A model generated the notes under the pieces. The model was given only the letters and a program-made list of their open reading frames with translations, was not told the origin of the DNA and made no database searches. This document shows, in pieces, positions 53,613-62,850 of a stretch of 64,000 bases of DNA. A program made the translations under genes and the position numbers. The DNA is from Magnetofaba australis IT-1. GTDB taxonomy: Bacteria; Pseudomonadota; Magnetococcia; Magnetococcales; Magnetococcaceae. The DNA is taken from contig NZ_LVJN01000019.1 in NCBI RefSeq assembly GCF_002109495.1, positions 62,001 through 126,000 on the forward strand, in the 5' to 3' direction. Positions within the stretch are counted from its first letter, which is position 1; every line of letters begins with the position of its first letter.

Positions 53613-53815
53613 ATGTTGTCTATGGCGTAATATGGTGGCTTTATTCATTGATTGTTGTCTCTGGTAAGAACTGACTGCTGTGTGAGTCGTGTAAATTGAT
53701 GTATTTCTAGTGACAGATGAAGTGTTAAACTGGGCGCGGCGCGATGCTTTTATGTGGCTGTGCCTGGAAAGCGCCTGTCCTGTAATAATTGCTGCCAATA
53801 TTGTGTGGTTATGTG

Positions 53816-54373
53816 ATGAAAAAGCACCCAGCCAACTATCCGCTGCATAACAAGCCAGAGAACTGGATTGTCTATACGGGCTACGCATTGCAGTTTGGCA
53901 TGATTACGTGGTTAGTCTATTTCTATCCCACCAGTGAGCCGTGGGTGGGGTGGCTGGAGAAGATTCGCGTATTGACCAAATCCGTATGGGATCTGCCTGG
54001 TTGGGAGCAATACTCACTCTATGGGCATATTGTTTACCAAGTGAAATTTCTGATGCTTTGCATCACGCTGGGTATCACATTTGTTCATTTTATCGTACTA
54101 ATTTTTCATGAAGAGTGGCGTGATGTTTATCATATAAATAAAGGTGAGTGGTGGTGGGATAAGTGGATGCCATACCTGTTGTTGATTATCCCTTTATATT
54201 TTGGGTTTAGTGACGCATCACAAGAGCATGGAGGGGCTTTGTCAAATATTGGGGCATATTCCACAGATCATATGTTTTATGCTCAGCATCTAGGATCACA
54301 TTTTTTATTTCAGTTGTCTTTGATTCCTCTTTCTGTTACGACTTTTTTTGGATGGCGGGAGCCAACAGAGTAG
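53816..54373 (+). CDS. small AT-rich membrane protein, unknown
   Basis: The 185-residue product (ATG 53816) is hydrophobic, with about four helices (YTGYALQFGMITWLVYFY, KFLMLCITLGITFVHFIVLIF, WMPYLLLIIPLYFGF, FLFQLSLIPLSVTTFFGW) and many His, Trp and Tyr residues. Some of these (HGGALSN, HMFYAQHLGSH) could bind heme or metal. No family was recognised. Its base composition is clearly more AT-rich than its neighbours and it lies between two copies of a hairpin. The second copy encodes its last residues (WREPTE and stop), so it looks like a transferred cassette. No strong ribosome site is present. Confidence 0.6.
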   Translation: MKKHPANYPLHNKPENWIVYTGYALQFGMITWLVYFYPTSEPWVGWLEKIRVLTKSVWDLPGWEQYSLYGHIVYQVKFLMLCITLGITFVHFIVLIFHEEWRDVYHINKGEWWWDKWMPYLLLIIPLYFGFSDASQEHGGALSNIGAYSTDHMFYAQHLGSHFLFQLSLIPLSVTTFFGWREPTE

Positions 54374-54383
54374 CTCCCGCCAA
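54354..54383. repeat. 10-bp-stem hairpin overlapping the end of the AT-rich gene
   Basis: TGGCGGGAGC, ten bases ending AGAGTA, then GCTCCCGCCA. It encodes the end and stop codon of the 53816-54373 gene, matching the hairpin at 53583-53612. Confidence 0.85.
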
Positions 54384-54391
54384 TCACGTGT

Positions 54392-56233
54392 TTATGGTGC
54401 TACATAATATCCATACTCCTCTTCGTACTCGTTGTTTGGTGAATCAGATAACAAGCTGTTTGTCGCTTTAGAGCCAATCCAGCTTGTGAGCCCAGCTCCA
54501 ATACCCTTCTCAAGAGGGTTAGGGAGGACCCGCCAATATTTTTCAGTTAGTTGGAGTGCTTTCTCCCCCAATTTGTCTGCAAGAAGCGCTTTGGCGAACT
54601 CTCCAGAAGCTTCTGTGCGGGATTTTCCTGCGGCAATGGCGTCGTTATAGGCTAATGTTGCGTTGGCATAGCTGAGTTGTTTCCCTGTGCGGTCAAGTCT
54701 GGCGGCTTGCTGAGTATTTCCAATATTGCGTTGGCCCTGGGCGTCGGCGGCTAAAGTGGCGTCCGCCATCGCTTTGACTTCAGCAGGCAGGCCGTGAGCC
54801 GGTTGCCCTTGCGCATCGGTAGTATTCTGTCCGGTCAAGATCTCTGCGCTCCGCTTTGAGGCATCCAGCAGTGCGTTTTCACCGGCGGTTTCCGCAATGT
54901 AAGCGCCGGTATTGAGGAGTCTGGGGAGCCAGTTGCCTGCCTGCTCGGCGCTCCACGCGCCTAATTTGGCCCCGCCTTTGAGCAATCCCGCGCCGCCAAC
55001 AAACAGCGTGGCGACATCAGAGATATCGCGCGCGCCTTGATAGAGCGGCGTGTCCGTCCGCACGCGCGGTCCGTTTTCACCGCTGTTCATCCATTCGGAG
55101 AACTGTCCAAAAGTCGCGCCGTCCCACACGCCGCCAATGGCGTCCCGCGCATCCTGACGGAACTCCTCAAATTGACTGGGCGCTGGACGAATATCGCCAT
55201 CCCACGGGCGTTGCGGTTGCTGTAAAAGATCCTCCAGACTGTTCGACGGGGGCTGCATCTGTGCGGCGATCTCCTGCTGCCGATTCTGCAACGCCTGATG
55301 TTCGGCGGAGCCCGGCTGCAGGGTGGCCATCTGCATCATGTTGAAGAGCTGCTCTTGCGCCAGCGCAGGCGCTCTGGCGCCAGGCTGGAGCAGACTCCCA
55401 TTCGCCTGTGGGGGGAGGGCGGCGGGCGTGGTGGCCGGTTGCGTCACCGAGGCAAACGGCAGCGGCGGCTTGTAAGCTGAAAGGTCGGGCGTCGGCGCGC
55501 TTGGCTGTGGCGCGGCCTGCTGTGGCGCGGTGGGCGCAAACGGCAGCGGCGGCTTGGCGGCGGCGAGGTTGGGAGCGGGCTGTACAGCCGCTTGCTGCGC
55601 GGTGGGCGCAAACGGCAGTGGCGGTTTGTAGGCGGAGAGATCATTCAACGGGACGGGCGCAGCAGGCGGCTGTGCGTTGGGTTGAGTCTGTGGAGCAAAC
55701 GGGTGGCTGGGAGCGACAGGCGCGCCGCCCTGGGCGCCCGCTTGCTGCAAAGGCGCTGCGGGAGCGGCGCCGGGCCAACCGGGGCGCGCCAGGTGCGGCA
55801 GCGCGGCGGCCAGCGTCTCTTCGGGAACCTGCGCCGGAACAGCAGGCGCCTGCGCGCCGGCAAAGTGGCCGCGCGGCGTGGGGTCATCCCACCCCACAGG
55901 CGGGACATTCTCATCGGTGTAAGTGAGGCGAATTCCCTCCCTGTCGCGCGTGGAGGGCCCTTCATAGCCCATGACCACGCCCTGGTCGTCGGCGCGCTGC
56001 CCGGCCATGTTGGCCGCCACCGTGTTGAAGGTCTGCTGATCCAGCAGATTGGCCGATTGAAACTCGCCGCGCGCTTTGAGGTTGCCTTGGGTGATTGGAT
56101 GCGCGCCTGGGTAGGTGATCTTCTCGGCCAACGCCGGGCCGCGCAAATCGACGTACATCTGCTCGGCCTGGCGGCGCAGGTCGGGATCCTCCTGCATCTC
56201 TTCCCATGTGAAAAAACGGTTTGTTGGGTACAT
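54392..56233 (-). CDS. large Pro/Ala/Gln-rich repeat protein, unknown (phage-structural-like)
   Basis: The ATG at 56233 has AGGAGA upstream and gives 613 residues. The N-terminus (FFTWEEMQEDPDLRRQAEQMY) is followed by a disordered region with three copies of a unit with the core KPPLPFA (LSAYKPPLPFAPTAQ, LAAAKPPLPFAPTAP, LSAYKPPLPFASVTQ; about residues 200-275). A helical C-terminal half has a Gly-rich hydrophobic part (VATLFVGGAGLLKGGAKLGAW). This looks like an internal virion or effector-type protein, but no family is recognised. It is a single gene on the minus strand upstream of nifE. Confidence 0.6.
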   Translation of the reverse strand: MYPTNRFFTWEEMQEDPDLRRQAEQMYVDLRGPALAEKITYPGAHPITQGNLKARGEFQSANLLDQQTFNTVAANMAGQRADDQGVVMGYEGPSTRDREGIRLTYTDENVPPVGWDDPTPRGHFAGAQAPAVPAQVPEETLAAALPHLARPGWPGAAPAAPLQQAGAQGGAPVAPSHPFAPQTQPNAQPPAAPVPLNDLSAYKPPLPFAPTAQQAAVQPAPNLAAAKPPLPFAPTAPQQAAPQPSAPTPDLSAYKPPLPFASVTQPATTPAALPPQANGSLLQPGARAPALAQEQLFNMMQMATLQPGSAEHQALQNRQQEIAAQMQPPSNSLEDLLQQPQRPWDGDIRPAPSQFEEFRQDARDAIGGVWDGATFGQFSEWMNSGENGPRVRTDTPLYQGARDISDVATLFVGGAGLLKGGAKLGAWSAEQAGNWLPRLLNTGAYIAETAGENALLDASKRSAEILTGQNTTDAQGQPAHGLPAEVKAMADATLAADAQGQRNIGNTQQAARLDRTGKQLSYANATLAYNDAIAAGKSRTEASGEFAKALLADKLGEKALQLTEKYWRVLPNPLEKGIGAGLTSWIGSKATNSLLSDSPNNEYEEEYGYYVAP

Positions 56234-56357
56234 CGTGTCTCTCCTGAAAAAATCGGGCTGGGGGCGTCGGGGTGGACGCTCTGCGAATAGAATCATAAAA
56301 ATATCATAAAAGTGAAATTAAATCAATTTCACTACGAATCATAAAAGTATAAGTTGA

Positions 56358-56373
56358 TGTCGCAAATGCGACA
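56358..56373 (+). promoter_or_regulatory. NifA upstream activator site of nifE (TGT-N10-ACA)
   Basis: TGT-CGCAAATGCG-ACA is a clean match and is itself palindromic. It lies about 80 bases before the -24 element, a usual distance for NifA. Confidence 0.82.
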
Positions 56374-56444
56374 AAGCGTGGGCAATGGCGTTTTTGCGAC
56401 ATTGTTTGTGTTCAATAAAAACGTGCAAATACAATGAGATAAAA

Positions 56445-56460
56445 TTGGCATTCCGGTTGC
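56445..56460 (+). promoter_or_regulatory. sigma-54 promoter of nifE (-24/-12)
   Basis: TTGGCATTCCGGTTGC has GG, ten bases, then GC. It is very close to the nifH promoter in sequence and lies about 75 bases before the nifE start. Confidence 0.88.
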
Positions 56461-56536
56461 GGTAGGGAAGCCGTGAGCAGCGCCTGTGGTGATGGGCGTT
56501 GGCATCCGACATTTCGCCGTACCGGGAGAGCATCTG

Positions 56537-57913
56537 ATGAAACCCGCTGAGATCGCCGAGTTGCTGGACGAACCGGCCTGCGAACACAACACCAAGTCCA
56601 AATCGGGCTGCGCCAAACCCAAACCGGGGGCGGCGGCGGGTGGGTGCAGCTACGACGGCGCGATGATCACCCTGTTTCCCCTGGGCGACGTGGCCCACAT
56701 CACCCACGGCTCCATCGCTTGCGCGGGCAGCTCCTGGGATGGACGCGGCGCGCGCTCCTCGGGTCCGGCCCTGTACAAACTGGGCATGACCACCGACCTG
56801 ACCGAGCAGGACATCATCATGGGGCGCGGTGAAAAGCGCCTCATCCACGGCATCAAACAGGCGGTGCAGCGCTACAACCCCAAAGCGGTGTTCGTTTACA
56901 ACACCTGCATCCCGGCCCTCATCGGCGACGATCTGGACGCCGCCTGCCAAATCGCCTCGGAAAAGTTCGGCGTGCCGGTGGTTCCAGTGGACTCCGCCGG
57001 TTTCTACGGCACCAAGAACCTGGGCAACCGCATCGCCGGCGAAACCATGGTCAAGCACGTCATCGGCACCCGCGAGCCCGACCCGGTGCCGACGCATCTG
57101 CAGCGGGACGGCATCCAAGTCCACGACATCAGCCTGATTGGCGAATTCAATATTGCCGGTGAGTTCTGGAACGTGCTGCCGCTGTTCGACGAGTTGGGCC
57201 TGCGCCTGCTGTGCAGCCTCTCCGGCGACGCCCGTTTTGGCGAAGTGCAGACCATGCACCGCGCCGAGGCCAGCATGCTGGTCTGCTCCAAAGCGCTGAT
57301 CAATGTGGCGCGCAAACTGGAGGAGTCCTACGGCGTGCCCTGGTTCGAGGGCAGCTTCTACGGCGTGCGCGACGTCTCCGACGCCCTGCGCCAGTTCGCC
57401 CGCATCATCAACGACCCCAGCCTCACCGAGCGCACCGAAGCGGTGATCGCCCGCGAAGAGGCGCGCATCCACGAAGCGCTGAAGCCCTGGCGCGAGCGCC
57501 TGACCGGCAAGCGCGTGCTGCTGTATACCGGCGGCGTGAAGTCGTGGTCGGTGGTCTCGGCGCTGCAGGATCTGGGCGTGACCGTGGTGGCCACCGGCAC
57601 CAAGAAGTCCACCGAAGACGACAAGGCGCGCATCAAGGAGTTGATGGGCGATGAGGCGATCATGCTGGAGGATGGCAAGCCCCAGGCGTTGCTGGACGTG
57701 GCCGCGCAGCAGAAGGCGGATTTGCTGATGGCGGGCGGGCGCAACATGTACACCGCGCTCAAAGGGCGCCTGCCGTTCCTGGATATCAATCAGGAGCGTG
57801 AATACGCCTATGCCGGGTATGACGGCATGATCGAACTGGCGCGCCAACTGTGCCACACCATGGAGAGCCCCATTTGGGAATCGGTGACCTCCAAAGCCCC
57901 GTGGGACCAGTAA
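56537..57913 (+). CDS. nifE: nitrogenase FeMo-cofactor scaffold protein NifE
   Basis: The 458-residue protein (GGGAG before the ATG at 56537) is the alpha-like half of the NifEN scaffold on which the FeMo-cofactor precursor matures. NifD-type cluster-binding blocks are present ([27 protein letters not shown]), as is the C-terminal Rossmann half ([26 protein letters not shown]). The N-terminal CEHNT segment is typical of NifE. It is the first gene of the second nif operon, whose genes follow closely. Confidence 0.97.
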   Translation: MKPAEIAELLDEPACEHNTKSKSGCAKPKPGAAAGGCSYDGAMITLFPLGDVAHITHGSIACAGSSWDGRGARSSGPALYKLGMTTDLTEQDIIMGRGEKRLIHGIKQAVQRYNPKAVFVYNTCIPALIGDDLDAACQIASEKFGVPVVPVDSAGFYGTKNLGNRIAGETMVKHVIGTREPDPVPTHLQRDGIQVHDISLIGEFNIAGEFWNVLPLFDELGLRLLCSLSGDARFGEVQTMHRAEASMLVCSKALINVARKLEESYGVPWFEGSFYGVRDVSDALRQFARIINDPSLTERTEAVIAREEARIHEALKPWRERLTGKRVLLYTGGVKSWSVVSALQDLGVTVVATGTKKSTEDDKARIKELMGDEAIMLEDGKPQALLDVAAQQKADLLMAGGRNMYTALKGRLPFLDINQEREYAYAGYDGMIELARQLCHTMESPIWESVTSKAPWDQ

Positions 57914-57925
57914 GGAGCGCGACCA

Positions 57926-59332
57926 ATGGCTGAAATGATCAAACGCAACAAAGCTTTGGCAGTGCGTCCGGCGAAATCGAGCCAGCCGGTGGGCGGCTCC
58001 CTGGCGACCCTGGGCTTGTCCAAAGCGATCCCCATGCTGCACGGCTCCCAAGGCTGCACCGCCTTCGCCAAAGTGTTCTTCGTGCGCCACTTCCGCGAGC
58101 CGATCCCGCTGCAGACCACCGCCATGGATCAGGTCAGCACGGTGATGGGCGCCGATGAGAATATTCACGAAGGTCTGGGCGTGCTCGCCAAAGCGGGCAA
58201 GGCCAGGCTGATCACCCTGCTCTCCACCGGTCTGTCCGAGTGCCAGGGCGCCGACATCCATCGCGTGGTCAAGGACTTCCGCGAGCAGAATCCCGATTTG
58301 GCCCACTGCCGTGTGGTGGCGGTGAATACGGCGGACTTCAAAGGCTCCCTGGAGACCGGCTACGCCCACGTGCTGGGCGCCTGCGTGCGGGATCTGGTGC
58401 CCAACGCCGCCGACGCCAGCGCGCCGAAAACCCGTCGCGTGATTCTGATGCCCAGCGCCCACATGACCCCCGCCGATGTGGAGGTCCTCAAGGAGATGGT
58501 GGAGGATTTCGGGCTGGAGCCGGTGGCCATTCCCGATCTGTCGGTCTCCCTGGATGGCCACCTGGGCGACGCCAAGTTCAACCCGGTGAGCGAAGATGGC
58601 GCCACCATTGAGGATTTCGAAACCGCGCATCAGGCGTTGGGGCTGATCTCCTTCGGCGAAACCCAGGACTACTCGGCCAATCTGATGGTGGAGAAGACCG
58701 GTCTGCCTCACACCCGTCTGAGCGGGCATATGGGCATGAAAGCCACCGACGAGCTGTTGATGGCGCTGCACAAACTGAGCGGTCAGCCGGTTCCGGCCAA
58801 GTACGACCGGCAGCGCCGTCAGTTGCAGGACTGCATGCTCGACACCCACTTCTTCCTCACCCACCGCCGCGTGGCCATCGCCTCCGATCCCGATCATCTG
58901 ATCGCCTGGAAGGGGCTGTTGGACGAGGTGGGCGCCAATGTCACCGCCGCCGTCACCTCCACCGGCTCCCTGGGGCTCAAGGAGAGCAGCTACGCCCAGG
59001 TCAAGATCGGCGATCTGGAGGATCTGGAGGATCTGGTCAACAAGCACGGCGCGGATCTGCTCATCGGCAACACCCACGTCGCCGATCTGGCCGCTGAGAT
59101 GGGGTTGGCGGCGCTGCGCTGCGGCATGCCGGTGTATGACTGGATCGGCGCCCAGACCAAAAGCTGGATCGGCTATCGCGGCGCCCGCGATGCCCTGTTC
59201 GAGCTGGCCAATCAATTGATGCATCGCGAGATGCACAACGTTGCGCCGTATCGCTCTGTCTATAACGCCGAGGCTGACAATCAGGAGACGACACCCCATG
59301 GCCATCCTCTCCAGACGGCTGCGCGTCATTAA
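57926..59332 (+). CDS. nifN: nitrogenase FeMo-cofactor scaffold protein NifN
   Basis: The 468-residue NifK-like partner of NifE completes the scaffold. Conserved blocks LHGSQGCTAFAKVFFVRHF and TGLSECQGADIHRVV lie in the N-terminal half. An AAGGAG site is placed 9 bases before the ATG and the nifE stop is 12 bases away. The C-terminus overlaps the start of nifX by 35 bases. Confidence 0.97.
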   Translation: MAEMIKRNKALAVRPAKSSQPVGGSLATLGLSKAIPMLHGSQGCTAFAKVFFVRHFREPIPLQTTAMDQVSTVMGADENIHEGLGVLAKAGKARLITLLSTGLSECQGADIHRVVKDFREQNPDLAHCRVVAVNTADFKGSLETGYAHVLGACVRDLVPNAADASAPKTRRVILMPSAHMTPADVEVLKEMVEDFGLEPVAIPDLSVSLDGHLGDAKFNPVSEDGATIEDFETAHQALGLISFGETQDYSANLMVEKTGLPHTRLSGHMGMKATDELLMALHKLSGQPVPAKYDRQRRQLQDCMLDTHFFLTHRRVAIASDPDHLIAWKGLLDEVGANVTAAVTSTGSLGLKESSYAQVKIGDLEDLEDLVNKHGADLLIGNTHVADLAAEMGLAALRCGMPVYDWIGAQTKSWIGYRGARDALFELANQLMHREMHNVAPYRSVYNAEADNQETTPHGHPLQTAARH

Positions 59333-59780
59333 TCACAGCGTACAGGAGGCCGCCATGGGCTTGCAGGTCGCATTCGCCACCGATGATCTGAAACAGGTCA
59401 ATCAGCACTTCGGCGCCACCCGCCAACTGGCCATCTACGATATCGACCCTGAGGCGGCCAGCCTCAAAGAGGTGGCCGAATTCGCCAGTGAGGCGATGGA
59501 CGGCAACGAGAACAAGCTGCCGGTGCGGCTGGCGGCGTTGGAAGGATGCGCAGCGGTCTACTGCCTGGCGGTGGGCGGCTCGGCGGCCAAACAGATGCTG
59601 GCGCGGGGGGTGAATCCGGTGCGTTTGGAGCACAGCGCGCAGATTGAATCCCTGATCCGCGACATCCAGCACAGCATGCAGGGGGATCCCGCCCCCTGGA
59701 TGCGTCGCGCCGCCGACGCCGAGTCGCGCCGCGATCCGGGACGCTTTGAGGATATGCTCGAAGAGTCCTGGGAAGAGTGA
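59298..59780 (+). CDS. nifX: FeMo-cofactor precursor carrier NifX
   Basis: The 160-residue NifX starts at ATG 59298 (AGGAGA upstream). An internal ATG at 59355 also has a good site (AGGAGG), but known NifX proteins carry the N-terminal RRL(x)V stretch, so the longer start is preferred. The family core LQVAFATDDLKQVNQHFGATRQLAIYDI and the VGGSAAKQMLARGVNPV loop bind NifB-co and the VK-cluster as it moves between NifB, NifEN and NifDK. Confidence 0.93.
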   Translation: MAILSRRLRVINHSVQEAAMGLQVAFATDDLKQVNQHFGATRQLAIYDIDPEAASLKEVAEFASEAMDGNENKLPVRLAALEGCAAVYCLAVGGSAAKQMLARGVNPVRLEHSAQIESLIRDIQHSMQGDPAPWMRRAADAESRRDPGRFEDMLEESWEE

Positions 59781-59840
59781 TCAGCAACCATAACGATAAT
59801 TCTGGGGCGCGCCCCACTTCTTCGGAGATGAGGACAGACA

Positions 59841-60302
59841 ATGAGTGACGCAGCAGTTGATGATCCGATTTACGAGTCGGCGTTTGTGCAGGAGATGGTC
59901 AAGCAGATGCGCGCCCTGGACACCTATGGCGTGCAGGACAAGTTGAATCCCCAGGATCTGCTCAAGCCGTTCATCATGACCAAGGCGCAGCGCAAAGAGA
60001 TCCCCGTGGTGGGCGATCCCGATCCCATCACGCTGTCGCGTGTGGGCGCCTACTACAACGCCATCGCCATGCTCATCGAGCAGGAGTGCGGTTTGATGGC
60101 GCGCCCGGTGGTGAACATCTCCCACGAGGGTTTCGGTTCGGTTCTGATCATCGTCGGCGCGCTGGTGGCGGTGGACCGCAACGTGCGCGACGTGCATCGC
60201 TTCAGCTTCGAGTCGTTGTCGAAGATGAAGGATGACGCCGACAAGCTTCTCAATGTGGCGCTGGGCCGCATCGGCCAGTTCAAAGAGGTGGCGGAGCTGT
60301 AA
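59841..60302 (+). CDS. NifX-associated nitrogen fixation protein (DUF269)
   Basis: The 153-residue protein is of the DUF269 family, always next to nifX (FVQEMVKQMRALDTYG, HEGFGSVLIIVGALVAVDRNVRDVHRFSF). The exact job is unknown; it is thought to help cofactor synthesis. A palindrome TGGGGCGCGCCCCA at 59803-59816 lies before the start, with AGGACA close to the ATG. Confidence 0.9.
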   Translation: MSDAAVDDPIYESAFVQEMVKQMRALDTYGVQDKLNPQDLLKPFIMTKAQRKEIPVVGDPDPITLSRVGAYYNAIAMLIEQECGLMARPVVNISHEGFGSVLIIVGALVAVDRNVRDVHRFSFESLSKMKDDADKLLNVALGRIGQFKEVAEL

Positions 60303-60330
60303 GGCCCGCTGCGCAACCAGGAGACGAATA

Positions 60331-60642
60331 ATGGAAGTGATGACCGCGTTGACCCGTGGCGGCGAAGAGTGGACCCCCGAGTATGTGGAGACCCTCAACC
60401 ATAAGAACTGCATCGGTTGCGGGCGCTGCTACAAAGTGTGCCCCCGCGACGTGTTCGAACTGGTCGAGCGTGACGAGTTGGATCTGGAAGACGATCTGAT
60501 GGATGATGATGACGATTTTGATGATGATGTGGCTTACGTCATGACCATCTCCAATGCCGATGATTGCATTGGTTGCGCCTCCTGCTCGCGTGTGTGCCCG
60601 AAGAACTGCCACACCCACGCGCCGATGCAGATCGCTGCGTAA
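60331..60642 (+). CDS. fdxB: nif-specific ferredoxin III, 2[4Fe-4S]
   Basis: The 103-residue ferredoxin has [12 protein letters not shown] (cluster 1) and [15 protein letters not shown] (cluster 2), both full CxxCxxCxxxCP sites. They are separated by an unusually acidic linker ([19 protein letters not shown], about residues 50-68). It starts at ATG 60331 with AGGAGA upstream. Proteins of this type deliver electrons to nitrogenase or its assembly machinery. It is the usual partner after nifX/DUF269. Confidence 0.92.
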   Translation: MEVMTALTRGGEEWTPEYVETLNHKNCIGCGRCYKVCPRDVFELVERDELDLEDDLMDDDDDFDDDVAYVMTISNADDCIGCASCSRVCPKNCHTHAPMQIAA

Positions 60643-60680
60643 TCGTTTCCTCGACGCCCTGGAGCGGGAGAGCCCCCCCC

Positions 60681-61862
60681 ATGTCCGACAATTTCATCGA
60701 CCGTCCCGTCATTCTCGATGACACCACGCTGCGCGATGGCGAACAGTCCGCTGGCGTGGCCTTTACGCTGGAAGAGAAGTTGGAGATCGCCCGCCTGCTG
60801 GACCAGGCGGGGGTGCCGGAGCTGGAAGTGGGGATTCCCGCCATGGGCGAAGAGGAGCGCGAATCGATTCGCGCCATCGCCGATTTGGGTTTGAATGCGC
60901 GTCTGGTGGCCTGGGGCCGCATGCGCGCCGACGATATGCAGTTGAGTCAGGATCTGGGGGTGGATCTGGTGGATCTCTCCATCAGCGTCTCTGACCAGCA
61001 GATCCGTCACAAGTTAAACCGGGATCGCGCCTGGGTGTTGGGCCAAGTGGCCACCCAGACCGCCCGCGCCCGGGATATGGGATTGAATGTCCTGGTGGGC
61101 TGCGAAGACGCCTCGCGCGCCGACATGGACTTTCTGATCCGCGTGGGCGAGATCGCCCAGCGCGCCGGGGCCGAGCGTCTGCGTTTCGCCGACACCCTGG
61201 GCATTCTCGATCCCTTTGCCACCTATGAGAAGTTCCAACGTCTGCGCGCGGCTCTGGATATCGATCTGGAGATCCACGCCCATGACGACCTGGGACTGGC
61301 CACCGCCAACACCCTGGCCGCCATTCGCGGCGGCGCCACCCACGCCAACACCACGGTGAACGGGCTGGGCGAGCGCGCGGGCAACGCCCCGCTGGAAGAG
61401 GTGGCGGTGGGCCTGAAGAACATCCACGGCGTGGAGACCGGCGTGGCCGCCGACCGCCTGCAATACCTGTCGGCTTATGTGGAGCGCGCCTCCGGGCGGC
61501 AGCTCTCGTGCCAGAAGAGTTTGGTGGGCAGCGCCGTGTTCATGCACGAGTCGGGCATCCATGTAGATGGTCTGCTCAAGGATGCGCGCAACTATCAAGG
61601 CGTCGATCCGGCGCTGCTGGGCCGCGCCCACGAACTGGTGTTGGGCAAACACTCCGGCAGCCAGGGCGTGGTCAACGCCTACGCCAATATCGGTCTGTTC
61701 ATCGACCGCGCCGAGGCCCTGGCGTTGCTGGGGGCCATCCGCCACTATGTGAGCTTGCACAAGCATGCGCCCGACGCCGAGCGCATGCGTCAATTCCACC
61801 AGGCCTACTCCGAAGCCCGGCAGCGCGACGCGCTGTTGGACGCCGCCGGACAGGCCGCCTGA
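60681..61862 (+). CDS. nifV: homocitrate synthase NifV
   Basis: The 393-residue enzyme joins acetyl-CoA and 2-oxoglutarate to make homocitrate, the organic ligand of FeMo-cofactor. It has [16 protein letters not shown] (the RDGEQ motif), [15 protein letters not shown] (HAHDD) and [15 protein letters not shown], the signatures of this family. GGGAG lies before the ATG at 60681. It is within the nifE operon. Isopropylmalate synthase is the alternative, but the nif context makes NifV most likely. Confidence 0.93.
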   Translation: MSDNFIDRPVILDDTTLRDGEQSAGVAFTLEEKLEIARLLDQAGVPELEVGIPAMGEEERESIRAIADLGLNARLVAWGRMRADDMQLSQDLGVDLVDLSISVSDQQIRHKLNRDRAWVLGQVATQTARARDMGLNVLVGCEDASRADMDFLIRVGEIAQRAGAERLRFADTLGILDPFATYEKFQRLRAALDIDLEIHAHDDLGLATANTLAAIRGGATHANTTVNGLGERAGNAPLEEVAVGLKNIHGVETGVAADRLQYLSAYVERASGRQLSCQKSLVGSAVFMHESGIHVDGLLKDARNYQGVDPALLGRAHELVLGKHSGSQGVVNAYANIGLFIDRAEALALLGAIRHYVSLHKHAPDAERMRQFHQAYSEARQRDALLDAAGQAA

Positions 61863-61911
61863 TCGCCCATTCGGGCCCATTCACGCCGACCCACCCCGCA
61901 GGAGAGTTCCC

Positions 61912-62436
61912 ATGGATATGATCGACCAGAAATTTGAATATGGCCAGCAGGTGCGCTTGATTCGCGCCATTCGCAACGATGGCACCTTCCCCGGCCGTCG
62001 TCCTGGCGAGAAGCTGGCTCCCCGCGGCGCGTTGGGTTATGTTCGCAATGTGGGCACCTTCCTGCAGGATCAGGTGATCTACGAGGTGCACTTCATCGAT
62101 ATGGACCTGCGCGTTGGCTGTCGCGAGCAGGAGTTGCAGGACGCCGAAGAGCCCTGGGTGGAGACCGTGTTTGACAAGCGCGATCGCGTCATGCCCATCA
62201 TCACCCTGGCCCGTGGCGAAGAGGTGCTGGTGGCGGAAGGCGAAGTGGGCGAAGTGGAGGAGATCCACGATGAGAACCCTGAAAAGGTCGCCTATACGGT
62301 GCAGTTTGGCGAGCGTCACTTTCGCATCCCCGAGCGCGCCTTGACCGAAGCGCCGGAGATTGCCGAGGAGCGTCGTCGCGAGTACACCGAAGAGTATGTG
62401 GGCGTGCTCGACCGCCCGGCGCCGCTTGGCGCGTAA
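61912..62436 (+). CDS. nifZ: NifZ family protein, two-domain
   Basis: The 174-residue protein starts at ATG 61912 (AGGAGAG upstream). Two NifZ-type modules are visible: KFEYGQQVRLIRAIRNDGTF with GYVRNVGTFLQDQVIYEVHF, and GEEVLVAEGEVGEVEEIHD with VAYTVQFGERHFRIPERAL. NifZ helps P-cluster maturation in NifDK. It lies between nifV and the FeSII ferredoxin. Confidence 0.9.
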   Translation: MDMIDQKFEYGQQVRLIRAIRNDGTFPGRRPGEKLAPRGALGYVRNVGTFLQDQVIYEVHFIDMDLRVGCREQELQDAEEPWVETVFDKRDRVMPIITLARGEEVLVAEGEVGEVEEIHDENPEKVAYTVQFGERHFRIPERALTEAPEIAEERRREYTEEYVGVLDRPAPLGA

Positions 62437-62478
62437 TCCCAAGTTGTGAATCCATCATCCCATTAGAGGAGTGCCGTA

Positions 62479-62850
62479 ATGCCCAATATCACCTTTACCT
62501 CGCCGTCCATGTCCAACGACAAAACCGTCTACGCCGTGGCCGGTCACAATGGGACGCTGCTGTCCATCGCGGAAAAGAACAAGATCAAGATCCCGTTTGA
62601 TTGCCAGGATGGTGAGTGCGGCTCCTGCGTGATCAAAGTCAGCCTGTTGAGCAAAGACCAGAAAATGGGCTCCGCGCTGACCGACAAGGAAAAAGAGATC
62701 CTCAAAGAGAAGAAGCTGCTCACCGACGCCGAGATCGAAGACGCTGAAGTGCGTGATATTGCGCCGTCGCACCGTCTGGCCTGCCAGTACATCGTGCGCG
62801 ACGAAGACATCATCGTCACCTTCAACGGCGAAGCGGGCGAAGCGCCGTGA
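62479..62850 (+). CDS. FeSII (Shethna-type) [2Fe-2S] protective ferredoxin
   Basis: The 123-residue protein has a [2Fe-2S] site CQDGECGSC (CxxxxCxxC) and a later Cys in HRLACQYIV. The N-terminal SPSMSNDKTVYAVAGHNGTLLSIAEKN and the insert with ALTDKEKEIL strongly resemble the Azotobacter Shethna protein II, which binds nitrogenase and protects it from oxygen. It is the likely oxygen guard of this system. It is followed by a GTG-started gene overlapping its stop. Confidence 0.85.
   Translation: MPNITFTSPSMSNDKTVYAVAGHNGTLLSIAEKNKIKIPFDCQDGECGSCVIKVSLLSKDQKMGSALTDKEKEILKEKKLLTDAEIEDAEVRDIAPSHRLACQYIVRDEDIIVTFNGEAGEAP

Noticed and set aside
56339-59329. 996-codon open frame opposite nifE and nifN
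   Set aside because: nifE and nifN on the plus strand are certain. The antisense frame reflects codon bias and gives a His/Gly-rich low-complexity product.
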